Source: Porphyra umbilicalis
Taxonomy: Eukaryota > Rhodophyta > Bangiophyceae > Bangiales > Bangiaceae
Length of the DNA stretch: 64,000 nt
Direction of reading: 5' to 3'
Assembly (NCBI GenBank): GCA_002049455.2
Contig: KV918771.1
Location: 124,001 to 188,000 of the forward strand
A program made the translations under genes and the position numbers. The notes beneath the pieces are model-generated. The model was not told where the DNA came from. It was given only the letters and a program-made list of their open reading frames with translations, and made no database searches. How positions within the stretch are numbered: position 1 is the stretch's first letter; every line of letters starts with the position of its first letter. This document shows positions 1-11,490 of the stretch, piece by piece.

Positions 1-353
1 GGGGTTCAACGCGCACACGATGACCCGCGGGTGGTTGTGCCTGCGCGCCGGCCTTTGTTGCGGCGGCTCGTCGGTGTTTTCTGATGTCATCGTGCGGCGC
101 GATTTTAGGTGCCCCGTTGCGCGGCGGTCGGTCTCACCCGTCCGCCCGTGCGCCGTGTCGGCCGCCCCACCCACCGTGCGCAGGTGCGCTGCGCGGGGGG
201 ATGATGGCCCCGCCCATGCGTGGTGCACCACGCCGGCGGGCCGCCCCCGTGGCGGGGGCGGCTGCGGCATGCTTTTCGGCGCCACGCGTCCTTCCCACCA
301 CGGCAAAGTGGCTGTACATGCCTCTGGGCGCGCTCGCTGCTCTGGAGCCGGCC
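1..353 (+). repeat. Family A dispersed repeat, copy 1 (3' part only)
   Basis: This stretch matches the second half of the full copies at 14098-14808, 17264-17967 and 37665-38370. It shares the GATGACCCGCGGGTG block near its start, the 'gcgccgtgtcggccgcccc' block and the closing 'acggcaa.gtggctgtac' block. The window edge removes the 5' half, and the match fades around 353 before the usual end (ACGTGCCTGGAAT). The open frames here arise from GC-rich sequence and recur in all copies without conserved protein sense, so I read it as non-coding. Confidence 0.7.
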
Positions 354-359
354 CGGGAC

Positions 360-608
360 TTCCATAGTGCGTGGTGGGACACCAGCGCCCAGCGCACGGT
401 AGTCGGCATGCAGCAAGGCAAGGCGTGCATCAAGTTCACTGGAGGAAATATCACCATCAATAAGCTTGGCTCCAGGAATGTCTCCCAGTTCGGAAGCGGC
501 AAGCACGATACGGTCGGGTGCCTTGACATCGGGGTGCCAATCACCGTCAAATTTCTCCAGAAGAACACAAACAGACGCAAGCACTTCGGCAAACTGTTGG
601 TACTTTGC
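360..608 (-). pseudogene. Unidentified coding fragment (possible single exon)
   Basis: The minus strand carries about 80 codons with ordinary amino-acid composition, unlike the Arg/Pro/Ala-rich frames around it. The sequence includes FAEVLASVCVLLEKFDGDWH, then VKAPDRIVLAASELGDI and SSSELDARLALLHADYRALG. Just upstream on this strand lies a T-rich tract ending in TTTGCAAAG, which could be an intron 3' splice site. I do not recognise the protein. It may be an isolated exon, or part of a gene disrupted by the family A copy beside it. No start codon or other exon is visible. Confidence 0.3.
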
Positions 609-1103
609 AAATGCAAAAACAGAACAAAAAAAGAGAGGCTGGGAGGAAAGAATAGAGTACTGCACACTCACGAAAGAACAAGAGACGTTCAAACAAATCC
701 CGTGGAGTGCGCTGTGCGGAGGGAAAGCCGCCCATAATCCGGCACCACGCACTCCCGTGTCGTGGATCCCGCACGACCAAGCCACCCGCGTCAGGAGCAG
801 AAAAAAATACTCAACAACCTGGGGCAACGGCGCCACCGCTCGACCGCAACCGGCCGCGTCGAGCGCGGCCGGCCGCTGCACACAAAGAGGGAGAGCGTAA
901 CGGCGGCTCCGCTGCCGAGGGACTGCGTCCGCCCATAGTGGAGGCTGCTTGGCCTCTGCAAAGACACCACGTCGCGACCATCAAGGCGCCCACGGCAAGC
1001 AGTGGCTCGTCGCAGCAGCTCGGCCAGCGACACCAGCACCGCCCACCGTGTCAGCGACGGCCGCCGTTGCGTTCACAAATCGCTGAATAGGCCCCCTCGA
1101 TCC

Positions 1104-1193
1104 TGGTTTGTGACGGTTTGTGGTTTGTGGTGGTTTGTGGCGGTTTGTGGTGGTTTGTGATGGTTCGTGGTGGTTTGCGGTGGTTTGCGGTTT
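1104..1193. repeat. Minisatellite, GGTTTGTGGT-type units
   Basis: About nine imperfect 10-bp units of GGTTTGTGGT in tandem, directly before the Copia-type remains. The rest of 609-1103 contains no gene I can support. Confidence 0.8.
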
Positions 1194-1194
1194 A

Positions 1195-3470
1195 TCATCA
1201 TGGCGGTCAACGTGATCAAGCTCAGGGTGTCCTTTCTGCTGGGGATGGACGCGCTTGACCGGTACAAGATATACGTCAACAATGTCACGGACGGGCTGGT
1301 TTTGCGGGAACAAGGGTGTTAGCCTCCCCTTGACGCTTTTAAATGGACACGTCTTCTACAGCTGGGAGTGGAGCCCGGACATCCGTTACACATTTCCAGA
1401 GTTGGTGCGCATCCACCGCCACTTCGTCCATGCGAGCCCCGAGCGGCTATACGCCGTGATGAGGCGAGCGAAGAACGGAGATGCTGTTCTCGGGACGCTC
1501 CAATGTCCGAAAGACGTGGCAGCGGCGTTCGATGCATGCCAATGCCTGGCGAAGGAGCTGGGTCGCATCCGTGCCGCGCTGCCCAGAAGGACGTGATTTT
1601 CAATCCTTTCGTCTTGATAGACCTGATGCTCCTCCATGGTCGCGCTAAACTCCACATTGTCAATAAATATACCCTGCTCAGCGCGGCCACCTTCCTGCGC
1701 GACGGGAAATCGACCGCCGGCGCTTGGGATGCGTTCATGAGCGTTTGAGTAACTGACAACGCTGGTTGCTCGAACCACATCCACGTCAGCGACGGCACCC
1801 AAATGCAGTCAGCAGAGTGGAAAGCGCTCCTTCGTGCCGCGGGTGTCCACCTGTACGACTCGGTAGTGGAGGGCCATAACTCCCTGGGAGCTGGCGAGCG
1901 CTACCACGCGTACTTGCGTAACTCGTTCAACCGAGTGTCGGCAGGTCGACCTGGCATCTCGGCTGACATTGAATTGGCGCTCGCTGTCTTTGTGATGAAG
2001 CAGACGGCAGGGCCTAGCGGGTTTTCACCGATGCTCTCACGTTTCGGCGTGAGCCCGCCGGTGCCTGTCAAGCCGGTCAACCTGTCGAGCCACCACGAGC
2101 GGAGCAAGGCCAAGGCGGACGCGCGGCAGAAGATGGGCAGGTGCGCCGCAAAGGCACGCTTGGACGCCGCGCGGCGCAATAAAGTTCCTAGCGGCGCAAT
2201 GGTCGATGAACAACTCGGCATCGACGTGCTTGTCTTCCGTGAGGTGCCAGACAAGAAGTGTGAGGGTCCCGATACGGTCGTCGGCGTGAGTGGCAAGAGC
2301 GTATGGCTCAAAGAAAAGCAGAGGCTACGAATGTATTCAATCACCAAGTTCAAGGTGTACAACCCGCCGCCGAAGAAAAAGCCCACTGACCAAGTCATGG
2401 CCTCCGTCGAGCACGAGATGCCGCCTGTAGCAACGGCGCCGGCTGATTCCACGAGCTATAAGAGCACCATCGTGGACAGCATCATCGCGGGAGATACCCT
2501 TGTGACAAACGTGCTCTGCGCCATGGGCCAGCTTCGCGACAAGGCTGACTGTGGTGCCTCTTCTGCGATGCAGACGCCGCAGCATGTGTGACTGTCGGAG
2601 GTGCTCAAGTCAGACGACCCGCGGGCAGCATCTCCTGATATGGAAGCAGCATGTCAGTCCGAGGCGGATGGGCTGGTTTCAGAAGGCGCATTTCGGCAGC
2701 GGCTGCGGACATTGGTTCCTCCCAATGCCAAAGCCCTCGGCGACCGCATGGTGAAGCTGATAAAGAAGGCCAGTACGGCGGACGCATCCGCCAAGGCCCG
2801 CTTTGTCGCGCAGGTCAAAACAGATAAGGCCAAGGCTTTCGTCGTCGACAACCGCTACGCGTTGCGGCAGAGTTCCACTAACTCCCGTGTGTCCACTAGC
2901 GCCGTGTTCAGGCTTCGTGTATTGTCCCAAGCCGGCAACCAGGCGTATCTCCAGAGCAACGAAAAGCTGTCGTGTGAGGTATTTGTACGTTTTCGCACAC
3001 GAGACGCCAGGTACTTTTGTGTCCAAGATGACCACGTGCTTCAATTAAAGCTGCCGCTGTACGGTTTCCCGGACGCGGGAAACTACAGAGATGTTACCGT
3101 ACTCAACCAAGGGAAGAACGAGCTAGGTATGGGACCGCTTGTCGGCGACCCGCGTCTCTTTGTGAAGGACGGCTCCCGCGCGCTGTAAGGACTCCCAGGT
3201 CGTTTTGTGGATGATTTCCTCATGGGCTGTGACACGTATTTGCAGCTCTTACCGAGATACCGCTGCAGCATTTCGATTGCAAGCCGCACGTATGGGACAA
3301 CATGGAGTTCATCGGCGTGTCCATCAAGACCGCACCCGGTCCTCCGCCGGTGCTCTCCATCGACCAGGCCGGATACATCGACGCGGCAGGAAAACTACGG
3401 TTAGGCATCAGCTACGACACCTTTGTGTCGGTGCGCGCTGCGTTCGCGTGACTGGCGCATTGCCTTCCTG
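1195..3470 (+). mobile_element. Ty1/Copia-type retroelement, decayed
   Basis: Copia-type Pol similarity runs in the expected order on the plus strand. The pre-integrase/zinc-binding region is at about 1200-1600, with the RIHRHF-type His motif followed by Cys residues. The integrase core spans about 1590-2100, with a FNPFVLIDLM start and the typical GHNSLGAGERYH segment. A spacer follows, then the reverse transcriptase at about 2600-3270, with KARFVAQV, QAYLQS, PLYGFPDAG and a VDD active-site segment. RNase H and a clear gag are not seen, and I could not find LTRs. It is broken, with roughly four or five interruptions, so it is an old insertion. Confidence 0.8.
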
Positions 3471-3479
3471 ACCTGAGCT

Positions 3480-3950
3480 GCGCGATGAGCTGTTCTGCGC
3501 AGATGACCGCCTTTCGTCGGCCGTTCTGATTTTTGCATTTTATTTTGGCCTGATGGGCTTTCCCTAGGATGGCCGATGCACATCTTGGTTGCGGCTCGAC
3601 GGAAGCACTGGCGGTCGGAGGGCGGATGCGGACCGAGGGGGGTTGACTCGCGGTTGCCCAGTGCGGGCGGACCACGGTGCTGGTCACAGGTTTCTGCATA
3701 GCAGCCGAGGAGTGAGTGAGCACGAGGCTTTTCTCTAACCGACGTGCTCGTCGGCAGCCCCGGGCCGCCGCCTCCTTGACTCACTCTTCGACCACTCTCT
3801 TTTTTGGTTTGAACGATGACGGCAACAGAACGGCAGACAAAAGTTAAGGGGCTGTTAATAATGGGGACATTCGGAATAATGAGCAAGCCAATGGCGTAAG
3901 AGTACACGCATCGGATACAGAAAAAGAAGAGCTGCGGCAAACCCTGCAAA
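3480..3950. other. No gene seen
   Basis: Open frames on both strands lack recognisable domains. The sequence is unremarkable, with a few short A- and C-runs. Confidence 0.5.
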
Positions 3951-3954
3951 AAAA

Positions 3955-4326
3955 ATGCAGGCAATGGGTAAAGGGTGTAGCGAGCATGATGTGAAGCGGT
4001 TCAGAAAAACAATTGAGACGGCCGCACATTTGCTCCCATGCGGCTCCTGCGGCGCCGTACCGGATCTCACACAACACGTGCTGCTGCCGTTTAAGCTGGG
4101 CGGAAACACGCTCGAGATGACAGCCACAGAACGAAAAACTGCGACTGTTCTGGAGCCACTGACAATGGATCGTCAGGAGGACGGTAGCTCCGACCCAAGC
4201 ACGTACTGCGAGTATTGCTTGTATGAAGATGCGGTGTGTCCTGTGACAGACACTATATGTTTGTGCACTGCTTGTAGGGTATCGCTTGCTCGACGCGATT
4301 TCCATAAAATCACCAAGCGAAATTGA
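3955..4326 (+). pseudogene. Possible Helitron-type N-terminal fragment
   Basis: This is a 123-residue frame with several Cys pairs: LPCGSCGAVP near residue 30, then YCEYCLYEDAVCP and ICLCTACRVSLARRDFHK at the end. Regions with a CxxC, a second Cys cluster and LCxxC...L....P occur upstream of the helicase-like domain in Helitron proteins (DUF6570-like). No Rep or helicase domain follows, so at best this is a broken end piece. The assignment is weak. It could equally be a small unrelated zinc-binding protein fragment. Confidence 0.22.
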
Positions 4327-4329
4327 TTT

Positions 4330-4929
4330 GATATGTTTGAAAATTACCCTGATGAGCTGGCAATATTGAACCTATAAAGAGAACTCGCGCTCCCAAGAGG
4401 CGAATGATCCCACCACTCCAAAGACAGAGCCAGCAAAGACAAACAGTGCAGCACAGCGAGCCCAGAACCGTCGACATAAGCACGTCTGTTTTTGCCTGTT
4501 TTGAGCCTCTTGGAGGCCCGTGTTCCTGTTTCAAGAAACAGAATTCCTGTGCAAAAAACAGATCGACCCCCCTTGAAAGGCTCTCAGAGGCCATCCCATG
4601 CGAGGTCCTTGCATATTTGTGCTTGCGAGAACAGAAATCGTTCCTCACTCCACACATTGCGCCTGCTAGCAGGGCCGTAGATGCTTCTCCGTCTCCCTCT
4701 CCTTCTGGAAGGGTGAAGTGTCCACTTCTTATGCTGTGTCTCTCTCGAGTGGAGATGCATCTATCCCGGCGAATAGATGCTTTTGGCGCCCTTTCTGGAA
4801 AAAAGCAGCCCTGACAGAGCCCCAGGGCGGTTTGCAGATTATCTGTTCGTCCCAAAACACCCAAAAGCCGACGTGCTCTTGACGACGGTTTTGGGCCCGC
4901 TGCGCAGGGAACAGCGCACGATGTGCGCG
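4330..4929. other. No gene seen
   Basis: AT-richer stretch with several direct and inverted runs around CTGTTTT / AAAACAG between about 4487 and 4562. No frame with recognisable similarity. Confidence 0.4.
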
Positions 4930-6572
4930 CCAAAACTCCATCGCGTCCCCAGCCACGGCCGAGTGGGACAAGCGACGGAACCGAGATAGCTCCTCGCGCG
5001 CCGCGCGGTCCACTCTACGTGTCTCCAGAGTTAGCTCACGTTGAGCTGACACTTTGCCTTACCACAGGACCAACGAGGAGCGCGCTGTCACCCGCAGCTC
5101 GCATGTTCCCACGGCAGAGCGCAAGGGCCCCGCCGAGCCGCACCCACCGACCGCCTCTGCGGACGGTTGCAGCTTCGCCGCCGCTTCAAGAGCGGCCGTC
5201 TTGGCCGCGGCAGTCGGGTCACCCATCCCAACCCAAACTCCAACGTCTCGCAGCATCCGGCCACCACCCGGTGAGAGAAGCACGGCGCTCAAAACAGCTG
5301 GGTTTCTCAACCAGTTTTAGGCATCATCCTTGAGGTTGAAAAAGAGACTGTCGATCTGGTCGCGCATGATGAGCACTGCGACAGCTGCCTCTTCATATAG
5401 CGACTCAAAGCCATCCCGTGTCTCCATGTAGACGGCCTCGCTAGAGTAGAGGCGGTTGTCGATCTCGATGACGTCGTCGTCTGGGTTCTCCTGAAGGAAT
5501 TACTCGATGGAGTCAAAGCCAACGGTCATTAGATGCTTGGGGAATTTGGGCGCAACGATGGTGTCGGGCAGCAGCGTCTTGTGGAGCGCAACGGCAAGAG
5601 CAAAAATGTCCGCTAGCGTCGCAGACGTTCTCTGGCACTCCTTGGTCACCTCAAAGACAGGTGTGAGGATGGCGATAAGGAATCGCATCTTGTCCCAATC
5701 ACGATGGGCGACACGGCGCTTGCGCTGGTCCGCCACCACCGCCGTCTAGCGGAAGAAAATAGAAAGCCGCGGCCACACAGAGTACGAACGAGCCAGACAG
5801 GTATGTCGATCCCAACGCGTCGCGACTTCGGACACAAGGCCACGACTCGCCGGGTCGCCTGGAATGATGATGGCACTCAACCTCTGTGCCAGCGCGTCTG
5901 AGTGCTTGAAGAACGTAGTTGTTGCGCGAGGCCGGGTCAGCAGCTCCCGGGCTGCAGGATTGGGGCAGGCCTTGAGGTGGCTTCGCGCGGCCCGCCCGCT
6001 GGGGGCAGCACGAATCGCCCGCTGGTTGGCAGACTTACCCGACGCTCTGAATGCCTTCCGAACTGCCACTTTCAACGCATGAGCCGCACAGAAAATCCAC
6101 GGAGCGTCAAGATCCGCCTCGGCCTTGCGAACATTTGACTCCGAATCAGTTGTGGTTGTGGCGATGTCACCTTCCGAGATTCCGACTCTTCCGATCACTT
6201 CCTGCTGCCACTTGGCAATGGCCTTGTGGTTGTGCTTCCCAGGGCAGGCCCAGACACCGGGGGACTTTTGATTGCCGACGTCCCCAAGTCCGTGAATCGC
6301 GGGATCAGCGCGCCGTAGCTAGCTCGGGACCTCGGTGCCGTCCACACATCGATGCAAAAGTGGGTCCAGGGTACACCCACGAAGTCGTTGGCAGCGGCTG
6401 TCGAGAGGTCGACAAGGATGGAGGAGATAAAGGACGCGAGCTCCGACAGACGCAACGTGACCGTGCCAAGTGCTGGTGGCGCGTAGTAGATCCGAAAACC
6501 TGTAAGGAAGGAACGGACATAGGTGCTTGTTGCAAATGCGTGCGAGGAAGACGTCATGATCTGCATCAGCAT
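4930..6572 (-). pseudogene. hAT-family transposase, decayed
   Basis: Minus-strand segments give a hAT transposase in the right order. 6572-6198 has the segment before the first catalytic Asp (HFCIDVWTAPRSRASYGALI). 6198-5746 has TTTDSESNVRKA and WIFCAAHALKVAVR. 5739-5330 contains ECQRTSATLADIF and an acidic stretch. 5052-4935 is a dimerisation-like segment, AMEFWRAHRALFP. Frames change several times: the breaks near 6198, 5740, 5500 and 5320 and the loss of the last part of the dimerisation domain mean no continuous protein is possible. No BED zinc finger is visible upstream, where the composite hAT-like element begins at 6644. The terminal repeats of this copy were not found. Confidence 0.65.
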
Positions 6573-6635
6573 AAATCGTACGTGGTGGTCACACGTCGAT
6601 CAATCGGGCGCATGAATTTCGTAATCGCTCCGTCA

Positions 6636-6643
6636 GCCGCCGT
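6636..6643. repeat. 8-bp target-site duplication, left copy (GCCGCCGT)
   Basis: GCCGCCGT here is repeated exactly at 8670-8677 and brackets the composite element between. An 8-bp TSD is the hallmark of hAT elements. Confidence 0.7.
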
Positions 6644-8669
6644 TAGGGTTGTTATGTGAGCCCCAATTTTGGGGGCGCTGAGCGTATTAGCGCCCTATGA
6701 GCGCCTTAACAGCGCCTACCAGCGCCCCCAGCGCCCTAAGCGCACTCGGTAGCCCCCCATCAATTACAGCTGTAGCCCACCATATCATTCCAGATCGAGG
6801 AGTCGATTTCTTGTAAATAACCAGATTCAAGGAGACTTGACCTCATCTGGTCTGTCCGAAGCAGCCGATGGAGCAAGTCAAGAAGGGGGCGTATCCGCAA
6901 TGGGGATAACAGGTCATCTGGGGGGGGGAGTGCAGTCTGACCACGCCTTGCAACAACGCCTCGACAGCGTTTGACCACGACTTGCAACAACGCCACGCCA
7001 GCGTTGTTGCAAGGCGTGGTCAAATTGCGCCCCCCCCCACTGATGACCTGTTTTGCAATGCTCGATTCTGAGGAGCCCTGTGAAGGCAGCATTCCGGATC
7101 GAGGCCAGCTACTGGTCAATCTTAACACTGTTAACTAGCGCCCTAACAGCGCCCAGCAGGTTGGGGGCGCTGGGCGTAATAGCGCCCAAATCGCGCCGTA
7201 TTAGCGCCCTATCTGCGCCCCTTATGAGCGCCCCAAGGCTGACATGACAACCCTAGTGTCTATTCTACCGGAAAAAAGGATCAAATGAGCTTGTGCTGAG
7301 GATCAAATAAGCTTCTGCAGAATCGGGGATTCCAGCGATCCTGCATATGAGAATGGGTGATCACAGCCTACAAACCCGCTTCGTTGCTCTTCCCCGTGAG
7401 ACCATGAGCATCTCAACCATGGACCCAAGTGTTGGAGGGAGGAAACCCCTTTAGCTTACCTGCTACGAAAGAAGCGCGTCAAAAACGTATCAGGAAAGTC
7501 CATTCTAGGACGCCCGACGTCGACCTGCCCCCCCCCCCCCCCCTCAAAAAGCACGAAAAACGACGATTTCGTCTTGCAACGCTGTATGAACTGGCCCATG
7601 GTGGCCCCATCTCCGGCCCTTTTCTTTCTCTCTCAGCGTGAGATGAATACGTAAGTCAAGAGGGGGGGTTGTTTACATACCATGCTGAGGCTCACGGTTC
7701 CCCAAGAAGTGGTGGAGCCCCGACCAGTGGGCGCTGCGAGTGTTCGAGAAGCAGCGGGTGGGGGCCACCGTAGGTCCTCCTTAATCGGCCCGGCCCGGCC
7801 CGACCCACCCCCCTCGCCCACCACCCGACAACTCTTTCAGACCCACCCTATCATGACGACATCCCGCTCGCATGCCCTCCGTGCCGACTTTTTCACCTTC
7901 ATCATGCCCCAGTTCTGTCATCTCAGGCAGGGGAACAGACGTCAAGAAGCGCTAGAAGTTGAAGGAAGTAGGTCCACAAAGGCATGCTGCTTTGTACAAG
8001 AGCCCGTACTTGATGAATTACTGCTCTTTGGGGTGTTTCATAGCGACAGACTGCGTCGTATCAATGGTCTACCTTTCCCCCAACACGTACCTCTGCGGAT
8101 CTTCAAGACTTGACGCTTCAGTACCTCTCGAGGTACATTAGCCGAGAGCTGAAGCTCGAGCGGGTGTCCCAAGGCCAAAACGGCATCGCTCAGCTCATTT
8201 ATGCAGTCAGAACTGCCGTTTGCTATGTGGGTTCCTCAGGACAGCCCTGCCGACAGCAGCATCATACGGTCGTTTCTAGGTCAAATGAGCCCCAACGTAC
8301 AACAGACACTAGCAGGTTGGCGCCATGGGGGCCGTCCAAGCGTGCCCACGTCTCGGGCAGACGCAATGGTGGATGATTTTGCGCGCGCGCGCATCCAGAA
8401 CAGGGCACAGCGCGGACAGAGGGCGGCATTTGAGGTCCCTGGAAGTGGCGGGAACCGCCCCAGGGCGCCCCGAATATGGCGCCCCAAAGTGACTTTTTCG
8501 CTTAGAAGATTGTACCCCAGTTTCCCCAGAGCTAACCAGACAACGCCGAGTTCATTACTGTCGTCAGAATGGACAGCAGACAACGGGAAGTGCTCGAAAG
8601 CAGACGCTGAAAATGAGGATCAAATGAGCGGAAAAGGATCAATTGAGTCCCCCGGTAGAATAGACACTA
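6644..8669. mobile_element. Composite hAT-like non-autonomous element
   Basis: The unit is flanked by GCCGCCGT on both sides. It consists of two pieces. 6644-7255 has ends TAGGGTTGTTATGTGAGCC / GGCTGACATGACAACCCTA (inverted, two mismatches) and subterminal GCGCC motifs. 7254-8669 has perfect 18-bp inverted ends TAGTGTCTATTCTACCGG and repeated AGGATCAAATGAGC motifs just inside both ends. The two pieces share the bases TA at 7254-7255. The outer TSD therefore spans both. Probably the second piece inserted first and the first piece then landed at its left border. Open frames inside (for example 7682-8113) match nothing I know. Confidence 0.6.
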
Positions 8670-8677
8670 GCCGCCGT
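8670..8677. repeat. 8-bp target-site duplication, right copy (GCCGCCGT)
   Basis: Exact partner of 6636-6643. Confidence 0.7.
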
Positions 8678-8714
8678 CAGTCGCGTGCAAGGCCCACCTT
8701 TGCGGTTCTTGGCC

Positions 8715-8947
8715 AGGTACAGCGCCGTCCAGGCCCTGTGATCCCTGTCACAGGACGTTCCTTCTCAGCCACGTAACTCTATTCGCTTTTAGCGTCTTCG
8801 CGACCCTTCCAACACTGACACTCCCTCAGATCCTTGAGGACACGAATGAAGACTGCCACCTCCAAAACGAAGAGCAAGTCTCTTGATCTAAGTATATGTG
8901 TGCATCACTACACTTTGAGAGCACCCTGTCCTTAAGGCCAGGGAGCC
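8715..8947 (-). repeat. Family A dispersed repeat, copy 2 (5' part only)
   Basis: Reverse complement of the first third of family A: the CTCTCAAAGTGTAGTGATGC block, the ACACATATACTTAGATCA block and the end CCTTAAGGCCAGGGA are all recognisable in minus orientation. The 3' two thirds are absent. Confidence 0.75.
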
Positions 8948-9448
8948 AGACTACAGTAAGTATTGGTGCCGACGTTCGGTGTTTGATTTTTCAAACATGG
9001 GGCACCCAATAGTGCCTGTAGTACGGCCCTGCCGAGGGCAAGGAGAGGAGTGCAGGTCTGGAGTAGAAGCAACAGTATATGAGAGGGGCAAGCTCTACGA
9101 GAGCAGCCGACACACTTCACAGAGCAGTTCTTGACTTGGCTGACTCCTCCATGACCGTCATCCTTCCTTGGTCGACACTCACCCACTCTGGTTACCGTGC
9201 TTCCAAGTGAGTCTTCCTGCATGTGGGACGGCAACAGTAGATGAGAGGACGGTATTTTGAAGGCACACGTTTGACGAAGGGGGGGAGCGACGATGGCTGT
9301 GGATGTTGACAGAGGTGAAAGCAGAGGAGGACAGCGGCGTCGGTGGGGAGGTGTGCAGCGGTCAGCGGGGGGCATGAGGTCGGAATGGACGAGGTCTGGA
9401 CGTGAGCGAGAATCAAGGCGAGGAGGGGCGGGGCAGCGCGTGGCGAGG

Positions 9449-9530
9449 CAAGGCGGGGCGGGGCAAGGCGGGGCGGGGCAAGGCGGGGCGGGGCAAGGCG
9501 GGGCGGGGCAAGGCGGGGCGGTGCAAGGCG
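9449..9530. repeat. 15-bp G-rich minisatellite
   Basis: About five units of GCAAGGCGGGGCGGG in tandem, followed to about 9650 by irregular GGTGAGGGGGAAAGG-like purine sequence. The strand asymmetry (almost all G on plus) makes G-quadruplex formation possible. The rest of 8948-9448 shows no gene. Confidence 0.8.
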
Positions 9531-9950
9531 GTGATAGGCAAGGTGGTAAGGGGGAAAGTGGGGAGGGAGAATGTGGTGAGGGGAAAGGTTGTGAGGGGGA
9601 AAAGGTGGTTAGGGGGAAGGTGGTGAGGAAGAAGGTGGTGAGGCAGTAGGACCGGTGTTCTTAGCTTTGCAGTCTTTGTTATCATCAAAATTAGAGAAAT
9701 TGTAGCAAGCGAAAGAAGTACTGTCAGAATCGTGCCAAGCTGTATTCGGGGCCCCAACGTCTGTCCGGACGAAAGGCCTTTCGTTCGGCTTCTCGTCTGA
9801 CCGACCGACTGCCGATCGCTGGGACAAACGAATGCCGATTCGTCCGGTGGATGCAATCCGAACGAGAAATGGACGAAAAAGAGCATTCGTTCGAGGGTAC
9901 CACATGTCCGACGATGCGCGGCTCATCCGCGCGAGGCGGCTGAGAGCGTC

Positions 9951-10492
9951 TCCACCAATGGCTCCAACCGTCCAAACAGCCAAACGTGGCACCGTTTGGC
10001 CGTTTGGACGGTTGGAGCACTGGTGGCTGGGATCCGCTCCAAAACTAGGGTGTGACGGGGCTGTGACGGCCCATAAATAGACCGGTTCACATTTTCTAAT
10101 CCGTTAATGCATCTCGTGGTGGCCTCGCGGGATCGCCCTTCTTTTGGAGCTTTAACGGCAGCGCCACTCCAAACAGGCCTGTTTGGAGACGCCCCGAGTC
10201 GTTTGGCCAACCCCTGGTTCCCTGTTCGAACCACGAAAGCCAATGGAAAGCGTGACCCGTGGCTTGCAGACAGTTGCGAGACGATCTGGCAGTCATAGAG
10301 ATTCTCTGTAGTGCATCTGTGGGAATACTGGCGTGCCACAAAAGAGGCCCACCGCCAGAGACGTCGAGACGAGCCCAAGCTTGAGACGTGATCTGCTTAG
10401 TTTTAGCTCTGCGTTTGGAGAGCCAGTGACAGCACCACACGTTGTGCACACGTGGCCGTTGGGTTGGACGGTTGGCTCCATTGGTGGAGATC
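9951..10492. repeat. Inverted-repeat element with three copies of a 40-bp end
   Basis: A near-palindrome at about 9955-10028 has arms built on CCAATGGCTCCAACCGTCC and its complement around a TGGCAC centre. A third copy of the arm lies at about 10448-10490 (GGACGGTTGGCTCCATTGGT). The outer copies are inverted relative to each other, so 9951-10492 could be a foldback or MITE of about 540 bp. No clean TSD was found. 10493-11110 holds no recognisable gene. Confidence 0.45.
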
Positions 10493-11111
10493 TGAGGGGG
10501 CAGCCACACCCACTGGCGGCGTTGCCGCCGCGCCTGCCGCGGACCCGGCGGTGGGAGGCCGACAACCGCGCGTGCAGCGCGCGCCCGCACGCGGCGGCGG
10601 GCGGCGGCCACGGCTGCGGCCGCAGCGGTGGAGGCCAATGGCGGTGCGGTGACGACGATGGAGTGGTGGTGTGAAAGGCCCGACGGAGGGGCCAGATGAC
10701 CAGATGGCGAAACGACGGAAGAGAGCGGAGAGGCAGTGCAGGCGCGCTGCTGACCATTTCTGGGGCTTGGTGTGGAGTGTATACTGTACAGTGGGGGTTC
10801 CCCGAAGGCATCTGTAAACGCTTTTGGCGAAATCTGTAATCGCTTGCGTGTGTAATCCATCTGGACCAGAGCGATCGTGAGCCATCAAATGCTGAAACGT
10901 GGATATTCTTGATTGGGCGTGCAGATGGGACCATCCAATCAAATGGCCCAGAGGGTGACCATCAAATCGACTAGGGCCATCCATTCTATGCAACGTGGCT
11001 GCCTGAGCGTTGAGAACACGAATGGATCCCTACTAGAAGCTTCGCTAATAACGCTTCGGCACTTACACAAATAGTTGGTCTTCGATCACCCGGCCAGGGT
11101 GTTTTCGCGTA

Positions 11112-11177
11112 CGCGCTTTCAGTCGCGAACGCGCTTTCAGTCGCGAACGCGCTTTCAGTCGCGAACGCGCTTTCAGT
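11112..11177. repeat. 18-bp tandem repeat upstream of the EAF gene
   Basis: About 3.7 perfect units of CGCGCTTTCAGTCGCGAA. It lies about 310 bp upstream of the EAF start codon, so it is in the promoter region. Confidence 0.9.
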
Positions 11178-11490
11178 GCTTGGTCTGGGTGACTGAACCG
11201 GCACAACGCTGGTGGGTCCGATCCCAAAGGTGTCAAGTGTGGGACATGTGCTGTGCTGGTTGGCGGGTGTGGTGCACTGTCTGGGCTGGCGTGTACGGTC
11301 CCGTTGTTCGTACGGTCCACTACTCGTCGGTGGTCGTCGCGACCGCTGTGTTGTCCCCTGCCGCGGCGCTCGTGGCGCTCACGGCCCAAGCCCGGGTCCT
11401 TGTGCCATTCTTTTACCTTGCCTCTGATACCGCCTGTACCCCGTCCGTTCTTCCCCCCCTTCCCCACGGCGCGTGTCACTGCAGAGCGCC

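Noticed and set aside
105-881. 258-codon minus-strand frame
   Set aside because: Only 360-608 has protein-like composition; the rest follows the GC bias of family A.
9402-9649. Gly-rich frames over the G-rich minisatellite
   Set aside because: Open only because of the repeat.
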